Positions 54,078-64,000 of a DNA stretch of 64,000 nucleotides are shown in pieces (position 1 is the first letter of the stretch; each line of letters starts with the position of its first letter). Position numbers and translations under genes: made by a program. The notes under the pieces are model-generated. The model saw only the letters and a program-made list of their open reading frames with translations, searched no databases and was not told where the DNA came from. Source of the stretch: Viola odorata (taxonomy: Eukaryota > Streptophyta > Magnoliopsida > Malpighiales > Violaceae); contig OY829545.1 of NCBI GenBank assembly GCA_963691705.1, positions 58,927,179 through 58,991,178 of the forward strand, in the 5' to 3' direction.

Positions 54078-57000
54078 CTAGGTCCCGAGTGTAGGATCCT
54101 CGATCCTTATCTCTTCATTGGTCGAGGGCTTGAATCCTTCGTAAAAAGGTTTCAGCCTGTGACCATTGACCTTGAATGGCTCGCCATCGAACATATTCTG
54201 AATTTCAATTGCTCCATGGTCAGAGACGGCGGTGATCTTGTATGGTCCCGTCCATTTAGACTTTAATTTTCCAGAAAAAATTCGCAAACGGGAGTTATAC
54301 AATAAAACTTTCTGCCCTACAGTAAAGGTCTTGATGATGAGATGCTTGTCGTGTTGGGCCTTGGTCTTGTCCTTATAAATCATGGCATTTTCGTAAGCAT
54401 CCCCCCGAAGCTCTTCAAGCTCTTGAATCTGAAGGTGACGTTCTTTGGCTGCCAAGTTCAGGTCCAAATTTACTTTCTTAATGGCCCAAAACGCCTTGTG
54501 TTCGATCTCCACTGGGAGATGGCAAGGTTTGCCATAAACTAGCCGATATGGTGTCATACCAATCGGGGTCTTGAACGCTGTTCGGTAGGCCCATAATGCA
54601 TCTCCTAACTTTAGACTCCAGTCCTTTCTTGACTGGTTGACTGTCTTCTCCAAGATGGCTTTAATTTCCCTATTCGAGACCTCTGCTTGGCCATTAGTTT
54701 GGGGGTGATAAGCTGTGGACACTCGATGGGTCACCCCATATTTTTGAAGTAAGGAGGAGACCATTCGGTTGCAAAAATGTGTCCCTCGATCGCTGATAAG
54801 AGCTCTCGGGGTCCCGAATCGGTTGAAAATATTCGTGCGGAGGAAGTCAGCCACTATTCTAGAATCGTCTGTCTTGGTGGCCTTGGCTTCAATCCATTTG
54901 GAGACATAATCTACTGCAAGTAAGATATATGTATTCCCGAATGAATTTGGGAAGGGGCCCATGAAATCAATACCCCAAATATCAAAAATTTCGCAAGCTA
55001 GGATGCTGTGCAAGGGCATTTGATTCCTTGCCCCTATGTTTCCAGTGGCTTGGCATCGAGGACAAGCAGCGCAAAACAGATAACTGTCTTTGAAGATTGA
55101 TGGCCAAAATAGACCGGCATTCAAGACCTTGAGTGCGGTCTTCTTTGCGGCAAAATGCCCTCCTTCGGTGGTGGAATGGCAGAACTTAAGGATTGATGGA
55201 ACTTCATCCATCGAGACACATCGTCTAAGGATCTTATCAGAGCAATATTTCCACAAGTAGGGGCTGTCCCAAACATAGAATCTTGATTGCCTCCGGATTT
55301 TGTTTTGCTGAGGACTCGACGCCTCGAATGGATAGGCACCGGTGGCACAAAAATTAGCGATGTCTGTGAACCATGGGAAACTTGCTGATTCAGCTAGGCA
55401 TAGATATTCATCTGGAAAATTTTCACGGATGGTCACTCGGGAGTCATCTTCTTGATTCGGGAGTCTACTCAAGTGATCCGCAACACAATTCTCCGTTCCC
55501 TTCTTGTCTTTGATTGCTAGATTAAATTCTTGGAGTAAGAGGATCCAACGAATAAGTCTAGGCTTGGCATCCGCCTTCTTGAGCAGGCATCGAAGGGCTG
55601 AATGGTCTGAATAGACTATCACTTGAGTACCCAAGAGGTACTGTCGAAACTTGTCGAGGGCATAGACAATGGCCAAAAGCTCTTTCTCCGTCGTGGTGTA
55701 GTTTTGTTGTGCGGGATCTAGCAACTTGGATGCATAATAGATGACGTAGGTCTCCTTATCTTTCTTCTGTCCTAGAACAGCTCCTAATGCTTGGTTGCTA
55801 GCATCACACATTATTTCAAAGGGGAGAGTCCAGTCGGGGGCTCGAATGATAGGGGCAGAAATAAGCTTGGCTTTCAAGGTCTCGAATGCCTTCTTGCACT
55901 CCTCGTCAAAAATGAACTCTACATCCTTGTGCAGTAGCTGACACATAGGTTGGGCTATCTTGGAGAAATCTTTGATAAACCTCCTGTAAAAACCTGCATG
56001 GCCAAGGAAAGAACGCACATCTCGAATATTCGAGGGGTAAGGCAAGGTCTCGATAGCTTGGATTTTTACTTTATCAACTTCAATGCCGTTCTTTGACACA
56101 ATATGGCCTAAAATAAGACCTTGATCAACCATGAAATGACATTTTTCAAAATTAAGCACAAGGTTAGTGTCCACACATCTTTGCAAAATTTTCTTCAAAT
56201 TGGAGAGGCATTGGGAAAAAGAGTTACCATAGACCGTGAAGTCATCCATGAATACTTCGATGCATTCCTCTACGAATTCTGAAAAGATGCTGACCATACA
56301 CCTTTGGAATGTGGCTGGGGCATTGCACAACCCAAAAGGCATGCGTCTGTAGGCAAAGGTCCCGAACGGGCACGTGAAAGTAGTCTTTTCTTGGTCTTCG
56401 AGGGCTACTGGAATTTGATGGAAGCCCGAATACCCATCCAAACAACAATAATGCGTCTTGCCCGCGAGACGCTCTAACATTTGATCTATGAAGGGTAATG
56501 GGAAGTGGTCTTTCCGGGTGGCCTCATTCAAGCGCCTATAATCAATGCATACCCGCCAACTATTCTGGATTCGGGAGGGTATTGGTAGACCTTCGGGACC
56601 TGGAATGGTTGTGATGCCTGTTTTCTTCGGGACTACTTGAACGGGACTGACCCATTTGGAATCCGAAATAGGGTAGATAACCCCTGCATCAAGTAATTTC
56701 AGGATCTCCTTCTTGACTACTTCCATCATAGGAGGGTTTAAACGCCTTTGAGGCTGCCGGATAGTCTTGCTATCCTCTTCTAGATGGATTCGGTGGGTGC
56801 AGAGGGATGGGGACAGACCTTTGATGTCTGCAATTGTCCACCCAATGGCTCCTTTAAAATTCTTAAGTAGCTCCACTAATTCAAGTTCTTGATCTTCCTC
56901 TAATTTGTTGGAAATGATAATTGGGAGGGATTCATCCTCCCCAAGGTAAGCATACTTTAAATGCAAAGGCAGCTCTTTGAGTTCAAGATTTGGAGCTTGA

Positions 57001-59624
57001 ATCAAGGAAGGGGTGAGTTGAACATGATCAGCGCATTCGGGAGCCTCATACGGGGGCTCGACTGTGAGAGAAGGATTTTCATTCAAGGCTGCCACTACTG
57101 AAATTAATTCAGCGGGGGTGTTAATGGATGAAACCATTTCTTCCATTGTTTCAGTGGTCAGACTCCGGTCGAGAGCCATCTTCAAGGGCTCGATAGAATA
57201 TAGCTCATTAAAATTTTCAACTAAGGGATCAATGACATCAACAAAATTCACACTTGAAAATTCAGAGGGGTACTTCATCGAGTCCAGCATGTTGAAGCGG
57301 ATAATTTCTCCATCAAATTCGAGGGAGATGGAGGCTTCATATACATCGATCTTGACGCGTGCAGTGGCCAAGAATGGGCGTCCCAAGAGCAAATCAGAAG
57401 TTTTAGTGGTTGAAGGATTTTCCATTGAAAGCACATAGAAGTCTGCTGGAAAAAGGAATTCTCCTACTTGGACCAGCACATCAATGACTAATCCTTCAGG
57501 ATGGACAACGGAACGGTCCGCGAGTTGAATAACCAAGTTGGTTTTCTTCAAGGGCCCGAGTCCAAGGCTGTTATAAATACTCAAGGGCATAACATTGATT
57601 CCAGCCCCCAAGTCACACATAGCCTTCCCAATATTGATGGTTCCAATTGTACAAGGGACTGTGAACATGCCTTGATCCTTGCATTTGATCGGTATCTTGC
57701 GTTGGATATGGGCGGACAAGTTAGCCCCCACACTTATCCTATTTACTTCGGTGAATTTGTTCTTGTTGGTGCAAAGCTGCTTGAGGAACCTTGCATATCG
57801 AGGCATGTTCTTAATGGCCTTTAGGAGAGGAATATTGATAATGACCTTGCTGAAAGTGTCAAAGATGTCTCGATCCTCTTCTTCCTTCTTCTTTTTGAGT
57901 AACCGTTGGGGAAACGGGGGCTCGAATACCTTGGTAATGAATTCTCGAGAGAATTCTTCTTCCAAGGGCTGTTTTTTCGCAAGCTGCTTTTTCTTACATC
58001 TATCCTTCGTGCTAGTGAAGAAGTGATTAAGAATAGGATCGCTGAATCGGGACTCCTTTGGCTGTTCAGTGGGCTGAACGGGAGGTGGCTGTACACTGCT
58101 GCTACATTCGGGGCCTTGAATAATATTATCGGATTCGGGACCGTGAACGGTCTGTTCTGATTCGGGAGCTGGTTGAGCTCGAGGAGATGCACTTCGGAGG
58201 TTCATTGCACAAGCTTCATGCTTCGGGTTGGGTTCCGTTTGCCCTGGAAATCTCCCTCCATTTTTTACCTCCTTCATTTCGGCCATAAGGGTCCGAATCA
58301 GTTTTTCCATTTCTATTATCTTTTTCTTGTCGGGAGAGATCTCCTCATTTGGGGGTACAATATAATTCTGGTCTTGAGGTGGCTGCCTCTGATATTGAAA
58401 ATTTTGAAAATTCGGTCTAGGTTTGAAGTTTTGCATGTTGAGAGGAGGAGGGTGGTTCCCATATGGATTTTGTCCATATTGGTGGCTAGGTCCGGCCTGC
58501 TGGTTGTTATTCCATCCATTGTTGGGCTGTTTCCAGCCTTGATTGTTGTTCTGACCATACGGGACCTGGAATGCTCCAGCGGCATTCACGGTCAGTTCTT
58601 CGGGTATAAATGGGCAAGCATCAGTAGGATGGTCTGAAAACTGGCAGATTTGGCAGGCCTTGAGCTGGACTGGTTGTCCCGAAGTCATGTTCTATAGCAT
58701 ACCAGTGATGGTTGCTAGTTGGTTCTCTACAGCGGCTGCTCGGGCATCTTGAACGCTGTTAGAGTTATTGAGCTGAAGATTATTCTTAGCCATAAGTTCG
58801 ATGGTGATCTTGGCTGCAGCTGGGGTGAGTCTAGTAATGGATCCATTGGCAGCAGCATTAAGCAAGGCCTTGTCTTCGCCCTTGAGTCCTTCACAAAAGT
58901 ATTGCATGAGTGCATGTTCGGAAAGGTTATGCGAGGGGCATAAAGCTTGCATTTTTTTGAAGCGCTCATAGTATTGCTCAAGATCTTCCGTGCTTTTTTG
59001 GAGGATGGACACTAGCTGTTTCCGTGTCACCATAGCAATGGAAACTGGATAGTATTTGTCTGTAAAAGCCTTAGACATTTCAGACCATGAGCTAATGGAT
59101 TGCGGCTCTAGGTCATAAAACCAGTCAAGCGCATCGTCCTTGAGGGACCACATAAAGGCACGAAGTTTGGCGTGCTCAACAGTGACGTTGTGGGGCTTCA
59201 TCGCATCACAAATAGAATGTAATTGCTGGAGATGACGGTGGGGATTCTCTTTTGTTAGCCCTTTAAAAAGGGGCAGATGATGCATGGTGGCAGACTTGAG
59301 TTCCCAGTCATTCGGGACCAGTGGCCAGATAATACAACTAGTCGGGGCCTCGGGGGCAGCATTGAACTCGTCGATGGTTTGGATTATGGGTGGGATTGGT
59401 GGAATATCCTCCCCTTCAGGGCCGTGATGGTCCATATTAAGTGCTTCTGGATGGACAGGTGATATGTCCTCGGGGTCTGGATTGTCGTCAAGAGTAAAAA
59501 GGCGTTCGAGGTCTTGAATACAAGGATTGGAATTTGATCCTTGAGCTAATCGTCGAAGTCTTCCTTCTGTTCTAGTGAGCTCGAGATCAAGGGGCAGCAG
59601 TATTGGTGCCGATCTCCTGGTCAT
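54078..59624 (-). pseudogene. gag-pol: Athila Gag-Pol, full length with one amber codon in gag
   Basis: One frame of about 1848 codons, broken only by TAG at 58692 (codon 311). The Gag-protease-only element has CAG (Gln) at the aligned place. Order: Gag (1-310), then past the stop a CCHC knuckle ([14 protein letters not shown], about 323), protease with [12 protein letters not shown] (about 671) and LLGRPFL, reverse transcriptase with FMDDFTVYG (about 1126), RNase H ([13 protein letters not shown]), integrase finger ([13 protein letters not shown]) and DDE core ([19 protein letters not shown], the Glu in GQAEVSNRE), and a C-terminal domain. With the stop, translation yields only Gag without its RNA-binding knuckle. 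A second ATG directly after the stop (58688) could in principle restart a 1536-aa product; that is speculative. Confidence 0.92.
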
Positions 59625-59657
59625 ACAAACAAGAAAAATAAATTAGTCCTGAAACAA

Positions 59658-59675
59658 TCCCCGGCAACGGCGCCA
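59658..59675 (-). other. Primer-binding site, tRNA-Asp
   Basis: The minus strand reads TGGCGCCGTTGCCGGGGA three bases inside the LTR, identical to 17264-17281. Confidence 0.92.
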
Positions 59676-60875
59676 ATTTGATCGGTCGAAAATCAAATGA
59701 TAATTTATAATGCCTGAGAATGGTTGTGCACAATAAATAATGTGTACAGTGGTAGTCAGGGTCGAACACAGGGATTGGGAGAGACTGATTTAAGGTCTTG
59801 AATGAAATCACAGGATATAAGCATGAAAAGTAACAATCAAGGGGGGGTTTTTTTGCTTGGCTGAAACGAGTCAGACAAGAGACGTTCGGGAGCTAACAGT
59901 TTTTAACTAAGAAAATAGTAATGCGGGACCTTGAGTTGTCAATTCGGGGGTCCCGAATGGTAAAAGATAGTAAATTAGCGAACAAGTCTAGATTAATAGA
60001 GCAGAAAGTACAATATACACGGTAAATCAGAGAGAGAGACGATCTTAGCAATAGGGGTTCTTGAGTTGCATTCGGGAGCCCGATTATCATTAGCGCAAGA
60101 TTATTCTATTCGAGACGTTATAGAAGTGACATGGAGACCAGATTTCTCGGATATCTCCTACTTTTCTCTTAAGAGAAACTACCCCCCGTTTCCACATATG
60201 AGGTAGTCTTGACACTTTGCCATCCCTCCAGGCACGAATGCGGGAGGGCAATACTCAAAATGTCCATGAAGATAAGAAAAGACACAGCTGGTCCTAAAGG
60301 TCCCTCAGTTTGTCAGGCTCGTGACCCCGAACCAATCAACTACTCATCCTATCAATTCGAGACCGCTACAACACAGTCAAGACTAAATAGGTGCCTACTA
60401 GTTCATGTAATTTTCCTTCCGTATTCATTACAAAGATGGCATCATTCACACAGAATATAAATCAGTTGATCAAGCCTTTAAACATTCCACATGAATTTAT
60501 AATTAAAGTGATAAGTAATTAAATATATCATCAAGAATATATTAAACACATTTTAGACTTCAAATCTGCCCTTTTTGCAACTCTTGAATCACCCTTTGCT
60601 AAGAGCTATAGATTTAGCTACTCATGCTTGAGCGAAAATGAACAATAATCGAAGGAAACATAATAATTAAATTACAAGATTTAAAGGATAGAAACTTGTT
60701 TACAAATCCGGATCTGTCCAAGATCAGCGGTAAAGAGTGAAGAGCTACAGGAGAAAGCTAGAGAGAAGCCTAAGAAACTATCTAAGAAAATATCCTTTCT
60801 AAGGGAAATTCTCTATCCGAAATTCCTCTAAGAGTGAATCCTCCAAGAGTTGGCTAAAATTATTCTCTTTCTTTC

Positions 60876-60885
60876 TTTTATAGCA
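60876..60885 (-). promoter_or_regulatory. TATA box of the full-length Athila LTR
   Basis: The minus strand reads GCTATAAAAGAAAG. The duplicate in the 3' LTR is at about 50863-50872. Confidence 0.7.
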
Positions 60886-61534
60886 ACTGACCAGCCTCCT
60901 TCCTTCTTTCCTCAAGCGTGGCAAAAGAAACAACCCTTAGTCAAGGAGAAGAGGGGACATGAAGTTGGGGAGACGGAAAGTAGAGTTGTCAAGCATGCTA
61001 GAAGAGCACTAAGGATTAAACTAATCCAATCCAGATATTTTATGGAGTCTTCAAGATATTCTTCAGTCAACCAACGGGAAGTTGAGCACTAAGGAGACAT
61101 TCTTGAGTGGGAAGACGGAAAGTTGAGCACTAAGGATTAAACTAATCCATTAGTGGTGTCTCCCATGTATTCTTGAGTCAATACAAGGAATAGAGCACTA
61201 AGGATTAAATTAATCCATCACTTGGAAGAAGGAAAGCTGTCTGGCACGCCTAGGAGCACTGAGAATTAAATTAAGACTTGGTTCGCGGATTCATGCGGGC
61301 TGCCCAGAAATACATTCGGGGTCCCGAATCGGTTCGGGACCCACGCCGTTTTGATAAATCGGCCATGTGCCGTTTTGAATCTTTGGGGCCTTACTGACGG
61401 ATCGGTAGCGTGCCGTTTCATGGACAAGTGACAATCCTTCGGTGCTACTTCTTCCCGTTGGTCTGGTTGGAAGGTTTGTAGCCGTTTTGGATTGTCAACT
61501 GGACAAGAGCTGATTTGGACAAATCGGTCAAGAG

Positions 61535-61630
61535 CCGTTTTGCTGAAATTGGACAGAGCCGTTTTGCTGAAATCGGACAGAGCCGTTTTGCTGAAATCGG
61601 ACAGAGCCGTTTTGCTGAAATCGGACTCGG
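61535..61630. repeat. Four tandem 24-bp units in the 5' LTR
   Basis: Same array as 51522-51617. It lies about 650 bp upstream of the TATA box in the element's orientation (U3). Confidence 0.9.
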
Positions 61631-61814
61631 GACCTCTACTCGGGACCTTGAACACGAAAACTGCACAAAATGCTCCAAAAACGCAAGCTTTTGCATAAAC
61701 TCCCTTCTAAAGCCTAAATCTGCAATAGTAATGAAAACAAGGGTAAATTAGCAGAATCATACTCTAAATCAAAGGAATAATGGAGGGAAAATCATGCAAA
61801 AGTACATGCTATCA

Positions 61815-61819
61815 GACAA
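61815..61819. other. Target-site duplication, right (GACAA)
   Basis: Partner of 49661-49665. Confidence 0.9.
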
Positions 61820-62640
61820 CACTTAGTTTTCAGCATTAGCATTCTTCTCCTCCCAGAGTGACAGCATAGTTTAGTTCTCAGTATAGCATTTCTTCTCCTC
61901 CCAGAGTGACAACATAGTTTAGTTCTCAGCATAGCATTCTTCTCCTCCCAGAGTGACAACACTTAGTTTTCAGCATTAGCATTCTTCTCCTCCCAGAGTG
62001 ACAGCATAGTTTAGTTCTCAGCATAGCATTTCTTCTCCTCCTAGAGTGACAACATAGTTTAGTTTTCAGCATTAGCATTCTTCTCCTCCCAGAGTGACAG
62101 CATAGCTTAGTTTTCAGCATTAGCATTCTTCTCCTCCCAGAGTGACAACATAGTTTAGTTCTTAGAATAGCATTTCTTCTCCTCCCAGAGTGACAACATA
62201 GTTTAGTTCTCAGCATAGCATTTCTTCTCCTCCCAGAGTGACCTTAGTTTAATTTCCGCATCTCGTGCCTTCTCCTACGGGAATCGACGTTGTTTAAGTT
62301 TTCAGCATTAGCATTCTTCTCCTCCCAGAGTGACAGCACTTAGTTTTCAGCATTAGCATTCTTCTCCTCCCAGAGTGACATTATAGCTTAGTTTTCAGCA
62401 TTAGCATTCTTCTCCTCCCAGAGTGACAACATAATTTAGTTTTCAGCCTTAGCATTCTTCTCCTCCCAGAGTGACGGCATTTAGTTTTCAGCCTTAGCAT
62501 TTCTTCTCCTCCCAGAGTGATAGCATAGCGTAACTTTACCTTTTTCAGCCTTAGCATTTCTTCCCCTCCCAGAGTGACATCCTTTACATAATTCTACATT
62601 TCTGCATAATTATTTTCCTCCTCCTAGAGTGACATCATTA
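61815..62640. repeat. Minisatellite with core CTCCTCCCAGAGTGACA, about 50-bp units
   Basis: About 16 units combine TTAGTTTTCAGCATTAGCAT with TCTTCTCCTCCCAGAGTGAC. One unit remains on the far side of the Athila insertion (49637-49665). Known: Ogre/Tat 3' regions are hypervariable and can seed satellites. Confidence 0.9.
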
Positions 62641-62839
62641 GTGCAAATCATTCGTACATCTACAAATCGTGCGTTATCCTCCCTAGGCAACGTCTGTTGC
62701 ATGTCAGACCCCCCCAGTGGAGCTATCATTTACATTTTCGCAAAATCACTTTCCGTCCCCGGTAGAGTGGTTATCATTTACATTTCCTGCAACTTATGTG
62801 TCTCTTAATACCCGAATGGATCTAAGCTTATATCTTTAC

Positions 62840-63170
62840 AGGATCAACAATCTATCTCCTCCCAGAGCGACAACAATCACCTCCTCCCAGAGCGACATCA
62901 ATCAATCTCCTCCTCCCATAGCGACATCAAGCAATCACCTCCTCCCAGAGCGACAACAATCACCTCCTCCCAGAGCGACATCAATCAATCTCCTCCTCCC
63001 AGAGCGACAGCAAGCAATCACCTCCTCCCAGAGCGACAACGATCTCCTCCTCCCAGAGTGACATCAAGCAAGCACCTTTTATCCCCAGTGACATCATCAA
63101 TCAATCTCCTCCTCCCAGAGCGACATCAATCAACTACCTCCTCCCAGAGCGACATCATCACTGTAAGCTT
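62840..63170. repeat. Second minisatellite, core CTCCTCCCAGAGCGACA
   Basis: About 12 units of roughly 24-33 bp with CAATCA spacers. It shares the core of the preceding array with GTGAC changed to GCGAC. Confidence 0.9.
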
Positions 63171-63220
63171 GAGGTAAGACCTGCTGTGTCGCCAAAATTC
63201 AGATATAGAGGGGCAACTGT

Positions 63221-63258
63221 CTTTACTGCTTATCAAATCCTTCGATAAGACAGTAAAG
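63221..63258 (+). other. Hairpin directly before the polypurine tract
   Basis: CTTTACTGCTTATC (63221-63234) pairs with GATAAGACAGTAAAG (63244-63258), leaving one bulged A and a 9-base loop. The preceding GAGGGGCAACTGT (63208-63220) is a near copy of the polypurine tract that follows. Confidence 0.75.
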
Positions 63259-63268
63259 AGGGGGCAAC
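63254..63268 (+). other. Polypurine tract of the Ogre-like element
   Basis: TAAAGAGGGGGCAAC abuts the 3' LTR start TGTTGATACCC. Confidence 0.8.
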
Positions 63269-64000
63269 TGTTGATACCCGAATTTTGACGCAATTTTTAA
63301 TCAATTTTAGCATTTCTGTTATTTAGTTAATTTACAGTCATTTTCAGTTAATTGACTGTCGCTAGCATTTTTAGGTGTTTCGTTGCATTTTAGCATCATC
63401 GTTAGCATCGTCAGCTTTCGAAATTGCATCTTTAATTTTTTGGCATGTATTTTCATTATTATTATCATTATTATTTTTAGCCTTAAAAATTACATTTTTG
63501 ACTATCCGGCAGTCGTTTGATAGTTTTTTCTTCGTTTTAAGTCATCACATGAATTTTAGGATTTTTAATATTTTAGCGCATTTTTTAGTATTTTTATTAT
63601 TTTATTATTATTTTTATTCGAGTTTTTATTGGACCCGAGTAAGTCTGCTCGGACAATAGCTCAACCTTAAAATGTTTTCCATCAACTAGTTGCTAGCTTT
63701 TTTTCTGCTCGCAACGGTCTACAACGTTTCGTGTAATTTTTGACGTAACGTTTTTATTTTTCCGTTCGCGCGTGTCACGCTTTTGAACGAGAAAATAAAC
63801 GCGCTAAGCGGAAAATTTTCATTATTTGCTGTATACGGTTAGACTCGTCGCATTTTTCTCTGCGCGCAGGTACCGTCGGTTCAAAAAGTCTGAACGATTG
63901 CTCACCGGAGTCGGCTCGAGGCCATTTAAATAAACTAAAAGACCATTTGATCTCAACCGTTGATCTGGTCAACCAAGAAAAGTCAACCAAATCAACGGTT
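63269..64000 (+). repeat. 3' LTR of the Ogre-like element, truncated by the window
   Basis: Matches the first 732 bp of the 5' LTR (26745 onward) with roughly 30 substitutions by eye and nearly no length change. Confidence 0.88.

Larger units (their letters stand above)
49666..61814 (-). mobile_element. Young full-length Athila retrotransposon, 12149 bp
   Basis: LTRs of 2136 bp at 49666-51801 and 59679-61814, target duplication GACAA at 49661-49665 and 61815-61819, tRNA-Asp primer-binding site, one Gag-Pol frame with a single stop, and a polypurine tract. By eye the LTRs differ at three positions (one near 51027/61040 and two adjacent ones near 51659/61672). It inserted inside a tandem repeat of the Ogre-like element. 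It shares termini, primer site and gag start with the Gag-protease-only element. Confidence 0.95.
59679..61814 (-). repeat. 5' LTR of the full-length Athila element
   Basis: On the minus strand it begins TGATAGCATGTAC and ends CGACCGATCA. TATA box near 60876, four-unit repeat at 61535-61630, 16-bp palindrome at 60163-60178. Confidence 0.95.
26745..64000 (+). mobile_element. Decayed Ogre-like (Tat lineage) retrotransposon hosting three nested insertions
   Basis: The 5' LTR is 26745-30472 and the 3' LTR starts at 63269 and runs off the window; both start TGTTGATACCCGAATTTTG. Between them, after removing the insertions at 36717-37664, 39228-46877 and 49666-61814, lie a primer-binding site, an extra ORF before gag, gag, fragments of pol, and a long repeat-rich 3' region ending in a polypurine tract. 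Known: Ogre elements have multi-kilobase LTRs, an ORF upstream of gag and a hypervariable tandem-repeat 3' region. About 30 differences over about 730 bp of shared LTR by eye make it much older than its guests. Confidence 0.85.

Noticed and set aside
58689..58697. Amber codon as programmed read-through between Gag and Pol
   Set aside because: It falls before the zinc knuckle, not at the Gag-Pol boundary, and the relative has CAG; a mutation is simpler. Kept only as a question in the findings.
61926..62216. 96-codon ORF rich in LCCHSGRRR repeats
   Set aside because: Translation of the 50-bp minisatellite; not a gene.

Overview
The window is plant nuclear DNA made almost entirely of nested Ty3/gypsy LTR retrotransposons. 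I see no host protein-coding gene, tRNA or rRNA. Very long AT-rich LTRs, a tRNA-Asp primer-binding site typical of the Athila lineage, Ogre/Tat-type elements and spliceosomal introns point to a flowering plant with a large, repeat-rich genome (probably a eudicot, species not identifiable), most likely heterochromatin.

Layout, left to right. (1) 1-15475, minus strand: the 5' LTR (14995-15475) and an intact 1956-codon Gag-Pol (9039-14909) of a Tat-lineage element. Its 9 kb downstream flank carries four genes on the opposite (+) strand: a 125-aa gene, a broken Pro-rich gene, and two tandem, diverged paralogues of the 'putative gypsy-type transposon/transposase_28' family (about 723 and 729 aa after splicing), which share an intron position. 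The 3' LTR lies off the left edge. (2) 15538-23780, plus strand: a complete young Athila-type element with 1723-bp LTRs and a 5-bp target duplication. It encodes only Gag-protease; reverse transcriptase, RNase H and integrase are missing. It sits inside (3) an old Athila-type pol relic (15476-15537 plus 23781-about 26630). (4) 26745 to beyond 64000, plus strand: a decayed Ogre-like element with a 3.7-kb 5' LTR, an extra ORF before gag, partial gag-pol, a repeat-rich 3' region and the start of its 3' LTR at 63269. Three later insertions interrupt it: a 948-bp solo LTR (36717-37664, minus), a CRM/Reina-type chromovirus (39228-46877, minus) and a full-length Athila element (49666-61814, minus) with a nearly intact Gag-Pol.

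How the parts relate. The Gag-protease-only element (2) and the full-length Athila element (49666-61814) share LTR ends, primer-binding site, polypurine tract and gag start, so they look like a non-autonomous/helper pair. Young insertions have nearly identical LTRs (one difference seen in 1723 bp; three in 2136 bp). The chromovirus LTRs differ more and the Ogre-like LTRs most (roughly 30 differences over about 730 bp), which agrees with the nesting order.

Most noteworthy: the antisense gene cluster with duplicated paralogues and its own TATA-like promoters; the recently mobile Gag-protease-only element; a palindrome array just upstream of the TATA box of the solo LTR; a 3' noncoding block shared by Athila and Ogre-like elements; and a near-palindromic ATTCGGGGTCCCGAAT motif scattered through the Athila family.
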